This document shows positions 23,592 to 31,903 of a stretch of 64,000 nucleotides of DNA, one piece after another. How positions within the stretch are numbered: the stretch's first letter is position 1; every line of letters begins with the position of its first letter. A program made the position numbers and the translations under genes. Location: assembly GCA_029212745.1 (NCBI GenBank), contig JARGOL010000003.1, positions 219,718-283,717 of the forward strand, in the 5' to 3' direction. This DNA is from Alcanivoracaceae bacterium (GTDB lineage: Bacteria > Pseudomonadota > Gammaproteobacteria > Pseudomonadales > Alcanivoracaceae). The notes beneath the pieces are model-generated. The model saw only the letters and a list, made by a program, of their open reading frames with translations, made no database searches and was not told where the DNA came from.

Positions 23592-25111
23592 CAGCAACCA
23601 CCGCCACCCTGGCAGCTGACGATGTCCAGCTGGTGTATGAGCAGGCCTTCCATCCGCGCATCGCCGAGGTTGACGGCACTGGTCGGATAGGTGCGGGTCA
23701 GATCCCCGCCGCTGGCATTGAAGATCGGTCCGCTGCCATCGACCACGCAGCCACCCACATTCCCGGTGTTGCAATCGTAGGTCTGGGTACGCTGGCGACT
23801 GAAGGTTTCGCCACGCTTGTCGATTACCAGCGGGCGACGAGCAAAGGCATTGAAGTTTTCACACCCCTGGCAGGCACGGAAGATGATGCCGTCAGTGGTG
23901 TCATTGATCGCGTTTCGGGTTCCACTGGACGCCGAATAGGCTGCATTGCCCGGGTACCAGTCACCGTAACGAACATAACCATGCGTGGTGCGCCAGGTTT
24001 CACAGGTCTGGTCGCCGCCACAGCCGGCATTCCAGTCCCGCACCGCAGTGAGGGCCGTCTGGAAGCCACGGACATCGCCGGCATCAAGGCTGTAGAACGG
24101 ATTGTAGACCGCTGGCGTCTCCGGAATTTTGGTCAGCGACAGCGAGAAGTTTCCCGTTGTGCCCACAGCGTCCAGAACAAGGGCCTGGTAGTAGAGCTGG
24201 CCAAAGGGCAGGAAGGCGTCCACGTTGCGAAAATGCAGCCCCTCGACGCCCTCGAACACCGGCGCTTCGCCAATCGTGTCCGTCCCGCCCGCCGCGGCCT
24301 GCGCCACACTGAAACGGAAATCGCCCTGCAGTCGACTGTGGTAGTACATCGCAAAGGTTTCACCATAAACCGGGGATGCACCGGTCTCGGCAAACTTGAA
24401 AAGACGAAACACGCTGCCGGCCGCGTTACCGCGAATCAGCGTCTGGCTTTTCAAAAGCCCGCCGCCATTGGCGACGCCAGTACCGGCGGTCAGTGCCTGG
24501 GAAGCCGGATTCCGTGTCGCGCCCGCTTCGATCTCGCCCCAGAACGCAAACAGGTAGTCCGGCTGCTCCGTGGGCGCCAGAAACTCATAGATGGTCTTGT
24601 CCGGGTTGGAACTGTCAGCGTTGATCGCCGAACCGTCGTAGGCCAGGCCCTCTGGCGACCAGGCACGCATCAGGTAAGGGTTGTCAAACGGGGAAAACCA
24701 GCCGCCGGCGCCGCCAATCACTCCCCCGCGTGGACAACTCATGGCGCTTGAACCCGGGTTGCAACTGGTGGCGTCATCCCAGTGCATGCCACTGTTGGCC
24801 AGGTTTTCCGCACCACTGATGCTGACGCCGTACCAGCGCAGGTCGCCGCGGCGCCAGCAATTGGTGTTTGAAGCGACGCCGCCGGAACCACTGCAGGCCC
24901 CTGTAGGCGCAATACCCACCTGCTCCGCATAGCTGGTGGGCGCCATCATGAAACGGAAATCCTCCAGCGCCACGGCAAGACCGGCACCGGAGACGGCGCT
25001 CATCTCATCATCGGCGAGAGGCGTAAGACCCTGATTGGCTTGGAGTAATGGCGACAGGCACAGCGCCCACAGCAGGGCGGCTACCGTTCGCCCCCCTGTT
25101 GTGATGCGCAT
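23591..25111 (-). CDS. Exported protein with VSGAGL motif, first gene of the cluster
   Basis: 506 residues from ATG at 25111; the open frame continues 33 codons upstream without a signal peptide. Signal peptide about 1-25 (TVAALLWALCLSPLLQA). LTPLADDEMSAVSGAGLAVA carries the shared N-terminal pattern, although the usual G-Q is G-A here. It has an odd number of paired Cys motifs (CQGCENF, CSGSGGVASNTNC) and a Cys/Gly tail SCQGGGGC. It leads the transcript to cluster genes 2, 3 and 4 and probably the lipoprotein hydrolase. No known domain is recognised. Confidence 0.72.
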   Translation of the reverse strand: MRITTGGRTVAALLWALCLSPLLQANQGLTPLADDEMSAVSGAGLAVALEDFRFMMAPTSYAEQVGIAPTGACSGSGGVASNTNCWRRGDLRWYGVSISGAENLANSGMHWDDATSCNPGSSAMSCPRGGVIGGAGGWFSPFDNPYLMRAWSPEGLAYDGSAINADSSNPDKTIYEFLAPTEQPDYLFAFWGEIEAGATRNPASQALTAGTGVANGGGLLKSQTLIRGNAAGSVFRLFKFAETGASPVYGETFAMYYHSRLQGDFRFSVAQAAAGGTDTIGEAPVFEGVEGLHFRNVDAFLPFGQLYYQALVLDAVGTTGNFSLSLTKIPETPAVYNPFYSLDAGDVRGFQTALTAVRDWNAGCGGDQTCETWRTTHGYVRYGDWYPGNAAYSASSGTRNAINDTTDGIIFRACQGCENFNAFARRPLVIDKRGETFSRQRTQTYDCNTGNVGGCVVDGSGPIFNASGGDLTRTYPTSAVNLGDARMEGLLIHQLDIVSCQGGGGC

Positions 25112-25289
25112 GGTTTTATTGTCCTGATTGCGGGGGCACAAATTGTCTGCCGGGAATTCCCCAGCTAGCAGGACAATTGTAGAAAGTGGCGAAAATTCAC
25201 ACAGCGGCAAGCCGGGCCGCAGGGGTGGCTAATTCTGCCATCCGTCCGCAAGTCGGCGCATTCAGGGGCTCTGGCGTGAACGCCGGGCC

Positions 25290-26186
25290 TCAGGTGAGGG
25301 CGATGGGCGCATGGGTAGCCGCCTCCAGCACCTCGGGGGGCAGGCGGATATGGGTGGCCAGCGGCAGGTGGTCTGACAGCGTACAGTGTTCCAGCACCCG
25401 GGTCTGGGTCACCTCCAGGGACGGGGTCACCAGGATATGGTCGATATGCCGGTCCGGCGCCCACGACGGGTAGGTATTGATCCCCTCGCAGGCGGCCTGC
25501 AATGACAGGTCGGCGAACGGCGAGCGGTCCAGGTCCGCCAGCCGGCAATTGAAATCGCCCAGCACGATGACGTGGCGCTCATCGGCCAGGTGTTCGCGCA
25601 GGTATTCCAGCTGGGCGTTTCGGTAGCGCTCACCCAGGGCCAGGTGCACCGCCACCAGCACCAGCGGCGCGTCCGGGTGCCCATACTTGGCGATAATCGC
25701 CCCGCGCCCCGGCAAGCCGGGCAGGCGGTGGTCTTCCACATGGTACGGCACCACCCGGCTGAGCAGCCCGTTGCTGAACTGGCCAAAGCGACCCAGGTTA
25801 CGGTTGAGCTGCTGGTGCCAGAAAGGAAACTCCGCCAGGGACGCCAGATGCACCACCTGGTTGAGGTTTTTTGACCGCAGGCTGCCGCCATCCACTTCCT
25901 GCAGGGCCACCAGGTCGTAGTCGCTCACCACCTCGGAGATCTGCTCGATGATCTCCCGGCTGCGACTGTGTCCCACCAGGTGCTTCCAGCTGCCGGTGAT
26001 GTAATCGCGGAAACGCTGGCTGCCTATGCCCGCCTGGACATTGAACGACAGTATCTTCAGTGGTTCGTCGGGCAGCCCCACTTCGCCGGGACGGCGTTGG
26101 CGGCGCTTGCCCTCACGCACGAAGGAAAAGCTCGCCGGGCGAGCTTTCCATTCACTGTAGGCATGTCGGGCACGATCAAGCAGCAT
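25290..26186 (-). CDS. Endonuclease/exonuclease/phosphatase family protein
   Basis: 298 residues. EEP-fold signature residues: ILSFNVQAGIG (Asn), LVALQEVDGG (metal Glu), VLGDFNCRL (Asp/Asn), SWAPDRHIDHILVT and TLSDHLPLATHIRL (the terminal Asp-His). Substrate unknown: DNA, RNA, phosphoinositide-like lipids and others occur in this fold. It begins 9 bases after dsbA on the same strand, an order I recall from Pseudomonas (EEP-dsbA-cc4-cytochrome-engB). No signal peptide, so it acts in the cytoplasm. Confidence 0.88.
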   Translation of the reverse strand: MLLDRARHAYSEWKARPASFSFVREGKRRQRRPGEVGLPDEPLKILSFNVQAGIGSQRFRDYITGSWKHLVGHSRSREIIEQISEVVSDYDLVALQEVDGGSLRSKNLNQVVHLASLAEFPFWHQQLNRNLGRFGQFSNGLLSRVVPYHVEDHRLPGLPGRGAIIAKYGHPDAPLVLVAVHLALGERYRNAQLEYLREHLADERHVIVLGDFNCRLADLDRSPFADLSLQAACEGINTYPSWAPDRHIDHILVTPSLEVTQTRVLEHCTLSDHLPLATHIRLPPEVLEAATHAPIALT

Positions 26187-26195
26187 CTGGCGTGA

Positions 26196-26846
26196 TTACT
26201 TGCCCATGGCCTTGCGCTCTTTCTCGATCAGGTAATCGAGCACGCGGAAGGTTTCACCCTCGTTCTTCAGGTTCTCCCGCAGCACCACGTACTTGCCATT
26301 GACGGCGAAGGCCGGGACACCGCGGATCTTGTAATCGCGGGCCAGGGCATCGGCCTGGCGTACCTTGGTGGACACACCGAAGGAGGAATACAGCGCATTG
26401 AACTCGTCCGGCTCGACGCCGAACTTGCGGAAGAAGTTGCTCAGCGCCGGCACCGAAATCAGCGGCTCACGGTGCTTGTGCCAGGCATCGAAGATGGGGC
26501 GATGAATCTGGTCGAGGATGCCACGCGCTTCCGCCACGTAGAATGCCCGTGCCAGCGGTTCACTGTTGGCCAGGAACAACACCGGGGTGGGAACAAACTC
26601 GACATCATCAGCCAGCTTCTGTTTCCAGGCGGTTACCAGCGGGTCCACATCGTAGCAATGCGGGCAGCCATAGAAGAAGAATTCGCGCACCTCCACCTTG
26701 GTGGGGTCGTTGGTGGGCACCGCCTGCTCAAGGATCCGGTAATGGGTACCGGCCGCATACTCGGCGTGCTCAACCGGCTCGGCACAGGCACTCAGCGGCA
26801 GTGCCAGACCCAGCGCCACGAAAAGCGTGGTAAAAAATCGAAACAT
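26196..26846 (-). CDS. dsbA: Thiol:disulfide oxidoreductase DsbA, possibly lipid-anchored
   Basis: 216 residues. The DsbA active site CPHC is at 61-64 in EFFFYGCPHCYDVDP, and the cis-Pro loop is at about GVPAFAVNGKYVV. It oxidises cysteine pairs in newly exported proteins, which could include the Cys-rich exported proteins encoded just downstream. The signal region ends ALPLSAC (C21), a good lipobox, so this DsbA may be a lipoprotein rather than free in the periplasm; I infer this from sequence only. The genes for cytochromes c4 and c5 lie upstream. Confidence 0.93.
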   Translation of the reverse strand: MFRFFTTLFVALGLALPLSACAEPVEHAEYAAGTHYRILEQAVPTNDPTKVEVREFFFYGCPHCYDVDPLVTAWKQKLADDVEFVPTPVLFLANSEPLARAFYVAEARGILDQIHRPIFDAWHKHREPLISVPALSNFFRKFGVEPDEFNALYSSFGVSTKVRQADALARDYKIRGVPAFAVNGKYVVLRENLKNEGETFRVLDYLIEKERKAMGK

Positions 26847-26949
26847 GGAGGTTCTCCCTTTATTGTCATCTGCGCAGTTGGACCACGGTTCAGTGCGTCC
26901 TATCCCTGAATGGCTGCGCCTTTCCTACTTTTTACCTGAGTAAAACAAA

Positions 26950-26976
26950 AAAGGCAGCCCGGAGGCTGCCCTTTTT
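26950..26976 (-). terminator. Intrinsic terminator after the cytochrome c4 gene
   Basis: GGCAGCCC-GGA-GGCTGCC stem (26953-26970) with A/T tracts on both sides (A6 on the left, C-T5 on the right). It lies 18 bases after the cytochrome stop on the minus strand and separates that pair from dsbA. Confidence 0.88.
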
Positions 26977-26993
26977 ACCAAAGCCATACCGAC

Positions 26994-27629
26994 TTACTGG
27001 GACAGGCCGGAAATATAGCTGGCCACTGCCTTGATTTCGTCGTCGGACATCTTGGCCGCCACACTGCGCATCATGGCATTGGGGTCATTGGCGCGTTTCG
27101 GACCCTTCTCGTCATTCCGGCCCGCTGCACGGAAGGCCTTCAGCTGGGCGACCGTGTAGGCAGCATGCTGGCCACCCAGAGCCGGGAAGCCGGCGGCATC
27201 GATGCCTGCGCCTGCCGGACCGTGACAGCCTGCACACGCAGACAGGCCCGTGGCCATGTTGCCACCGCGGTAAATACGCTCACCCGCCTCGACCAGGGCC
27301 GGATCGGCCTGACCGACCTCAATGCTCTGGCTGGCGTAGTAGGCGGCCAGATCAGCCATATCCTGCTCGGACAGGCCCTGGGCCTGGCCCATCATGATGG
27401 CGTTTTCACGCTCACCGGACTTGAAGTTCATCAGCTGCTTGACCAGGTAGGCTTCACCCTGGCCCGCCAGCTTCGGGTTGGCAGGTGCATCACTGTTACC
27501 ATCAGCACCGTGGCAGGCACCACACACTGCCGCCTTGTTCTTGCCCGCATCGGCGTCCCCTTCGAGGGCCATGGCCGGTGCCACGGCAAGGGAGCACACC
27601 AGCGCCATTACTACTTTGGAAAACTTCAT
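26994..27629 (-). CDS. Dihaem cytochrome c4
   Basis: 211 residues from ATG at 27629. Sec signal about 1-21 (VVMALVCSLAVAPAMA). Two c-type haem sites, CGACHG (about 36-41) and CAGCHG (about 132-137), in two repeated domains of about 95 residues each, the layout of cytochrome c4. Distal Met ligands are likely in NAIMMGQAQGL and NAMMRSVA. Periplasmic electron carrier to terminal oxidases. It follows the small cytochrome by nine bases on the same transcript and ends at a terminator. Confidence 0.93.
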   Translation of the reverse strand: MKFSKVVMALVCSLAVAPAMALEGDADAGKNKAAVCGACHGADGNSDAPANPKLAGQGEAYLVKQLMNFKSGERENAIMMGQAQGLSEQDMADLAAYYASQSIEVGQADPALVEAGERIYRGGNMATGLSACAGCHGPAGAGIDAAGFPALGGQHAAYTVAQLKAFRAAGRNDEKGPKRANDPNAMMRSVAAKMSDDEIKAVASYISGLSQ

Positions 27630-27638
27630 GATCAACCC

Positions 27639-27923
27639 TTACTTGGCCATGTATTCGATCAGCGCGCGGAAATCGTCTTCCGTGCAGTCGTTGCACATGC
27701 CTTTGGCCGGCATGCCCTTGTAGCCGTTGACGACGTTCTGCACCAGAGTGTCCATGCCCTTTTCCATGCGTGGCGCCCAGGCAGCCTTGTCACCGGTCTT
27801 GGGTGCGCCTGCGGCGCCAGTACCGTGACAGAAAGTGCAGCTCTGGTTGTACTTTGCTTCCACCTCGGCACCAGCAACACCAGCCAGGCCAATCAGGAAA
27901 GCGGAGATAAGCAGTTTGCGCAT
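27639..27923 (-). CDS. Monohaem cytochrome c5-type protein
   Basis: 94 residues from ATG at 27923; the longer reading frame upstream has no signal peptide. Signal about 1-19 (LLISAFLIGLAGVAGA). One haem site CTFCHG, and a later CNDCTEDDF pair that often forms the disulfide in cytochromes c5. The distal Met is likely in GYKGMPAKGM. It is a small periplasmic electron carrier in an operon with cytochrome c4. Cytochrome c5 is the best fit by size and Cys pattern. Confidence 0.9.
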   Translation of the reverse strand: MRKLLISAFLIGLAGVAGAEVEAKYNQSCTFCHGTGAAGAPKTGDKAAWAPRMEKGMDTLVQNVVNGYKGMPAKGMCNDCTEDDFRALIEYMAK

Positions 27924-28111
27924 GATCAGTCTCCGATGCGCACCGGCCAGTCTGGCCAGTGAGGAAAGCCCAATTGCCCCTGCCCACCCGGCAGCGACAA
28001 CGTTTGCCATATCGCGCCGAATGACCGATAAACACCACCCGGCGGAGTCGGCGCGCATTATATACTACGCCCGCCAGCTCGTCATACCGCAAAACGCGAG
28101 GAGCTTTTAAC

Positions 28112-28750
28112 GTGAATTTACATCCCGTGGCGCGCCTGCTGCACGGTGCCGATTTTTTGATCAGCGCCCAGACCGTCAAGCAGTGCCCACCCGATGAGGG
28201 CCTGGAAGTGGCCTTTGCCGGACGCTCCAACGCCGGCAAATCCAGCGCCATCAACCGGCTCACCGGGCAGAAAAGCCTGGCGCGCACCTCCAAGACACCG
28301 GGGCGTACACGCCTGATCAACTTCTTCCAGCTGGACGAACAGCGACGCCTGGTGGACCTACCCGGCTACGGCTATGCCAAGGTCACCAAGGCCATGCGCC
28401 TGCAGTGGCAGAAGGACCTCGACGACTACCTGGCTGAGCGCCAGTGCCTGCGCGGCGTGGTACTGCTGATGGACATTCGCCATCCGCTGAAGGAATTCGA
28501 CCAGTTGATCCTCGAATGGGCGGCGCAGGGCGGCATGCCGCTGCACATCCTGCTGACCAAATCGGACAAGCTCGGCTATGGCGCCGCCAAAAAGGTGCTG
28601 CAAACGGTGAAAAACAGCCTGCGCGGCCATCCCGGCGAGGTCAGCCTGCAGCTGTTCTCGGCCACCGAACCGCGCGGGCTGGAAGAGACCTGGGACCAAC
28701 TGGGCCTGTGGCTGGACTACCCGGGCCCGGAGGCTGCCAGCGCCGACTGA
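28112..28750 (+). CDS. engB: Ribosome-biogenesis GTPase EngB/YsxC
   Basis: 212 residues from GTG at 28112 (GAGGAGC seven bases upstream). G1 [14 protein letters not shown], switch-I Thr in [13 protein letters not shown]3 DLPGYGYAK and G4 LTKSDKLG are all present in the correct order. EngB binds GTP and helps late maturation of the large ribosomal subunit; it is usually essential. It is divergent from the cytochrome operon. The 3' region carries a structured element and a strong terminator (28805-28953). Confidence 0.96.
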   Translation: MNLHPVARLLHGADFLISAQTVKQCPPDEGLEVAFAGRSNAGKSSAINRLTGQKSLARTSKTPGRTRLINFFQLDEQRRLVDLPGYGYAKVTKAMRLQWQKDLDDYLAERQCLRGVVLLMDIRHPLKEFDQLILEWAAQGGMPLHILLTKSDKLGYGAAKKVLQTVKNSLRGHPGEVSLQLFSATEPRGLEETWDQLGLWLDYPGPEAASAD

Positions 28751-28804
28751 ATACGCAGCGCCCGCGCCACCTTGAAAGCGGGAACCTCCGCCCCCAACTC
28801 CTGT

Positions 28805-28953
28805 CATAAGGGATGACCGGGTTGTGGCTCCCCCGATCCCCGAACCCAACGCCACAGTCCGGTTACCCGCTCCGGTCCGCTCCCCCGGCGACCGGAGCAG
28901 CAAGCGCCCCTGACAGCATGATCCCTTCCCCCTGGCTGTCAGGGGTTTTTTTT
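28805..28953 (+). ncRNA. Candidate small RNA in the Spot 42/ErsA position after engB
   Basis: Three successive stem-loops: CCGG..TGTGGC/GCCACA..CCGG (28817-28828 with 28851-28862), GCTCCGGTC/GACCGGAGC (28869-28877 with 28890-28898), and the terminator stem with a T8 run. The length (about 150) and position next to engB match sRNA genes known between engB and polA in other gammaproteobacteria. I see no convincing -10/-35, and it may be only an engB 3' UTR. Confidence 0.45.
28907..28953 (+). terminator. Strong intrinsic terminator downstream of engB
   Basis: Perfect 11-base stem CCCCTGACAGC / GCTGTCAGGGG (28907-28917 with 28935-28945), a 17-base loop, then T8. It ends plus-strand transcription before the convergent antiporter operon. 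Confidence 0.93.
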
Positions 28954-28968
28954 GCCCGCCAGCCCGGC

Positions 28969-29301
28969 TTATTGCTCCCAGGGCTCCCCGCGGGTTTTCG
29001 GGTTTCGCTTTACATCGCCATGCATGGCAGCCTTTGCCAGTATGTGGGCGCTTACTGGCGCTGTAATGAACAAAAACAGCGCCACCATCAGTTCGTGCAG
29101 GCTCAGGCCCGCCTCACGCGGCGAGAAGAACAGCATCGAGGCGATCAGGATGGCGCCCACGCCCAGGGTGGTTGCCTTGGTCGGCCCATGCAGGCGCATG
29201 TAGAAATCCGGCAGCTTGGCCAGCCCGAGGGAGCCCACCAGGGTGAACGCCGCGCCGGCCAGTACCGCAACAACAATGATGCCTTCTATCAGGTTATCCA
29301 T
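28969..29301 (-). CDS. mnhG: Mrp-type Na+(K+)/H+ antiporter subunit G
   Basis: 110 residues from ATG at 29301. Three hydrophobic segments with LAKLPDFYMRLHGPTKATTL, the most conserved PhaG/MnhG block. The last gene of the A(B)CDEFG operon, 10 bases after subunit F. Subunit G is a small membrane component required for assembly of the antiporter. The transcript converges with engB; its end lies 16 bases from the engB terminator, which has no T-run in this direction. Confidence 0.92.
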   Translation of the reverse strand: MDNLIEGIIVVAVLAGAAFTLVGSLGLAKLPDFYMRLHGPTKATTLGVGAILIASMLFFSPREAGLSLHELMVALFLFITAPVSAHILAKAAMHGDVKRNPKTRGEPWEQ

Positions 29302-29311
29302 GCCGCCCCCC

Positions 29312-29581
29312 CTACTCGATGATGTCGCCGCGCAACAGGAACTTGGCCACCGCCACGGTGCTGACAAAGCCGATCAGGGCAATCAGCAGGGCGGCCTCGA
29401 AGTACAGCGTGGTCTCTCGGTACATGCCATAGAGAATGATCATGGCAATGCTGTTGATGTACATGGTATCCAGCGCCAGCAGGCGATCTGCCAGGTCCGG
29501 GCCACGCAACAGGCGGTACAGGTTGAGCAGCAGCGCCAGCCCCACCACCACGGCGGCAATACGCAGGGACAGGTCGATCAT
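29312..29581 (-). CDS. mnhF: Mrp-type antiporter subunit F
   Basis: 89 residues, three transmembrane helices; LLRGPDLADRLLALDTMYIN is the family core with the conserved Asp residues. It overlaps the end of subunit E by four bases (ATGA), so it is translationally coupled. In Bacillus MrpF the conserved Asp is linked to Na+ and bile-salt handling; here that is only by homology. Confidence 0.93.
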   Translation of the reverse strand: MIDLSLRIAAVVVGLALLLNLYRLLRGPDLADRLLALDTMYINSIAMIILYGMYRETTLYFEAALLIALIGFVSTVAVAKFLLRGDIIE

Positions 29582-30066
29582 CCGAATATCTCCTGCAACG
29601 GTTTCTCGTAGCGCTCACGAATGGAGCGCACCAGTTCTTCCTCGTCCTCGACGTTGAGGGCATGGATCAGCAAGGCATGGCGGGTCAGGCTGACATCCGC
29701 CGATACCGTACCCGGCGTCAGGGAAATGGTATTGGCCAGCACGGTAATGGCGAGGCGGTCTTCCAGCGCCAGCGGGTAGACCACGAATGCCGGCTTCAGG
29801 CGCCGCGAGGGCCCGAGAATCAACAGCGCCACCACCACGTTGGCGATAACGATGTCGTAGAGCACGGTGGCAATAAAGCCGAGCATGGCCAGCGGTTTCG
29901 CCAGCGGCGGCCGGCGCGGCCACAGGGCACTGGAAAAGAACGGCAGCCCCCAGCCCACCAGCAGCGCCAGCAGGACCTGGCCGGCGGAGTACGACGCTGC
30001 CAGCAGCAGCCAGATCACCGCCAGCAGTGCCGAAAACAGGGGATGCGGGAACAGTTTCGCAAACAT
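29578..30066 (-). CDS. mnhE: Mrp-type antiporter subunit E
   Basis: 162 residues. Two or three N-terminal helices (about 8-55 and 62-85) and a cytoplasmic C-terminal domain containing TVLANTISLTPGTVSADVSL, the conserved MnhE/PhaE block. The ATG overlaps the stop of subunit D as TGATG. Confidence 0.93.
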   Translation of the reverse strand: MFAKLFPHPLFSALLAVIWLLLAASYSAGQVLLALLVGWGLPFFSSALWPRRPPLAKPLAMLGFIATVLYDIVIANVVVALLILGPSRRLKPAFVVYPLALEDRLAITVLANTISLTPGTVSADVSLTRHALLIHALNVEDEEELVRSIRERYEKPLQEIFG

Positions 30067-31565
30067 CAGCCAGCCTCCTTGCCGAGTACCAGTTGCCGGT
30101 AGGCATCCACGTCCAGCAGGTCAGCCGCGGCCTTTGCCGCCAGCTCCATCAACGGCTGCTGGGCCAGCGCCAGCACCAGCAGGGTGGCGGCCAGGCCCGC
30201 CAGCACCAGCACGGCGAGCGGCTCATAGCCCGCCATGGCCTGGCCGCTGCGGCGCCAGAACAGGGAGGAACCGGCGCGGGAAAAGGCCAGCAGCAGGATC
30301 AGGCTGCTGCCCAGCAGCGCCAGCCAGTACCACCAGGACCAGTCATGGTCATGGCTGGCCAACAGCAATTGCGCCTTGGCGAAGAATCCCGACAGGGGCG
30401 GCAGGCCGACGGCGGCCACGGCAGCCACCAGGAACAGGATACCCAGCGCCGGCCCCGGCGACGGCAGGCTGGCCAGGCGCCAGTCGTCCGCCTCGGCGCC
30501 GCCCCGTTCGCGGATACGGTCGGCCAGCAAAAACAGCAGCCCGGTGGCCAGCGTGGTGTGGGCCAGGTAATACAGCATGGCACCGAGCAGTTCGGCGCCC
30601 CCCATGGCCACGGCTGCCATGAGGATGCCGGCGGACAACACCACCATCCAGGCGCTCAGGCGGCGCAGATTGTGGGCCGAGAAAACACCCAGGCTGCCAG
30701 CCGCCAGGGTCAGCAACGCCACCAGGAACAGCACCTCGTCGCCGAGGCCGGCCAGGCGCCCCTGCTCACCGTAGAGCAGGGTAAAGATGCGCAGCACGGC
30801 GTACACACCAACCTTGGTCATGATCGCAAACAGCGCCGCCACCGGGCCGGACGCGGCCGCATAGGTGCGTGGCAACCAGGCATACATGGGCACCAGGGCG
30901 GCCTTCAGGCCGAACACCAGCAGCAGCAGGTAACCGGCACCACGGGCCAGCGTCTCCGCCGTTCCCTCCACCGCCGCCATGCGCTCGGACAGGTGCGCCA
31001 TATTCAGTGTGCCCAGGCTGGCATAGAGCATGCCCAGGGCGATCAGGAACACGCTGGAGCCCACCAGGTTGAGGGTGACGTAATGCAGCGCGGCCCGGGT
31101 CCGGGCCTTGCCCCCGCCATGGTTGAGCAAGGTGTAGGAGGCGATCAGCAACACCTCGAAGAACACGAACAGATTGAACAGATCCCCGGTGAGAAACGCG
31201 CCGTTGATGCCCATGAGCTGGAAATGGAACAGCACATGGAAACGGCGGTTGACGCCATCAGCACCGCGGCAGGCATACACCAGTGCCGCCGTGGCCAGGG
31301 CCCAGGTGGTCCACAACAGCCACAGGCTCAGGTGGTCTGCCACCAGCACGATGCCGAACGGGGCTGACCAGTTGCCGAGGAAGTAGGCTTGCGGCCCCTG
31401 CCCGGCCAGCACGCCACCAAGCGTAGCCAGCACCGCACCCTGCACCACCAGCCCGGCCATGGACAGCCAGCGCCGGGTACCGCGTGACCAGGCCTGGCCG
31501 AAAATCAGCAGTACCGCCGTGGCCATCGGCACCAATACGGGCAGGACCGGCAAATGCGCGTTCAT
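30066..31565 (-). CDS. mnhD: Mrp-type antiporter subunit D (NuoN/NuoL-like)
   Basis: 499 residues, about 14 transmembrane helices, homologous to the proton-pumping subunits of complex I. The conserved helix-5 Glu region appears in LFNLFVFFEVLLIASYTLLN, and the helix-7 Lys region in LLLVFGLKAALVPMYAWLPR. With subunit A it forms the two channel-like proton paths of the antiporter. Coupled at both ends by ATGA/TGATG overlaps. Confidence 0.95.
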   Translation of the reverse strand: MNAHLPVLPVLVPMATAVLLIFGQAWSRGTRRWLSMAGLVVQGAVLATLGGVLAGQGPQAYFLGNWSAPFGIVLVADHLSLWLLWTTWALATAALVYACRGADGVNRRFHVLFHFQLMGINGAFLTGDLFNLFVFFEVLLIASYTLLNHGGGKARTRAALHYVTLNLVGSSVFLIALGMLYASLGTLNMAHLSERMAAVEGTAETLARGAGYLLLLVFGLKAALVPMYAWLPRTYAAASGPVAALFAIMTKVGVYAVLRIFTLLYGEQGRLAGLGDEVLFLVALLTLAAGSLGVFSAHNLRRLSAWMVVLSAGILMAAVAMGGAELLGAMLYYLAHTTLATGLLFLLADRIRERGGAEADDWRLASLPSPGPALGILFLVAAVAAVGLPPLSGFFAKAQLLLASHDHDWSWWYWLALLGSSLILLLAFSRAGSSLFWRRSGQAMAGYEPLAVLVLAGLAATLLVLALAQQPLMELAAKAAADLLDVDAYRQLVLGKEAG

Positions 31566-31903
31566 GGCTGGTCCTCCGGTGGCAGGCGGTCACCGTCCAC
31601 ATGGTCATCACCCAGATCGCCCAGGGCACGCAGGGACAGGATGACAATGTAGGCCGTCATGGCGAAACCGATGACGATGGCGGTCAGCACCAGCGCCTGC
31701 GGCAACGGATCGGTCCAGGGGCCGTCCGTGCTGGCCACCGGGGCACCGGCATCGGTGATGCCGCCGGACGCAAACAGGAACAGGTTCACCGCATAGGTGA
31801 TCAGGGTCAGGCCCATCACCACCGGGAAGGTACGCGCGCGCAGCAGCAGGTAGACACCGCAGGCAACCAGCCAGCCGATGGCCAGGGACAACAGCAATTC
31901 CAT
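31562..31903 (-). CDS. mnhC: Mrp-type antiporter subunit C (NuoK-like)
   Basis: 113 residues, three helices, related to NuoK. GVYLLLRARTFPVVMGLTLI and ITYAVNLFLFASGG are conserved family segments. Its start overlaps the stop of the A/B fusion gene as TGATG and its stop overlaps subunit D as ATGA. Confidence 0.94.
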   Translation of the reverse strand: MELLLSLAIGWLVACGVYLLLRARTFPVVMGLTLITYAVNLFLFASGGITDAGAPVASTDGPWTDPLPQALVLTAIVIGFAMTAYIVILSLRALGDLGDDHVDGDRLPPEDQP

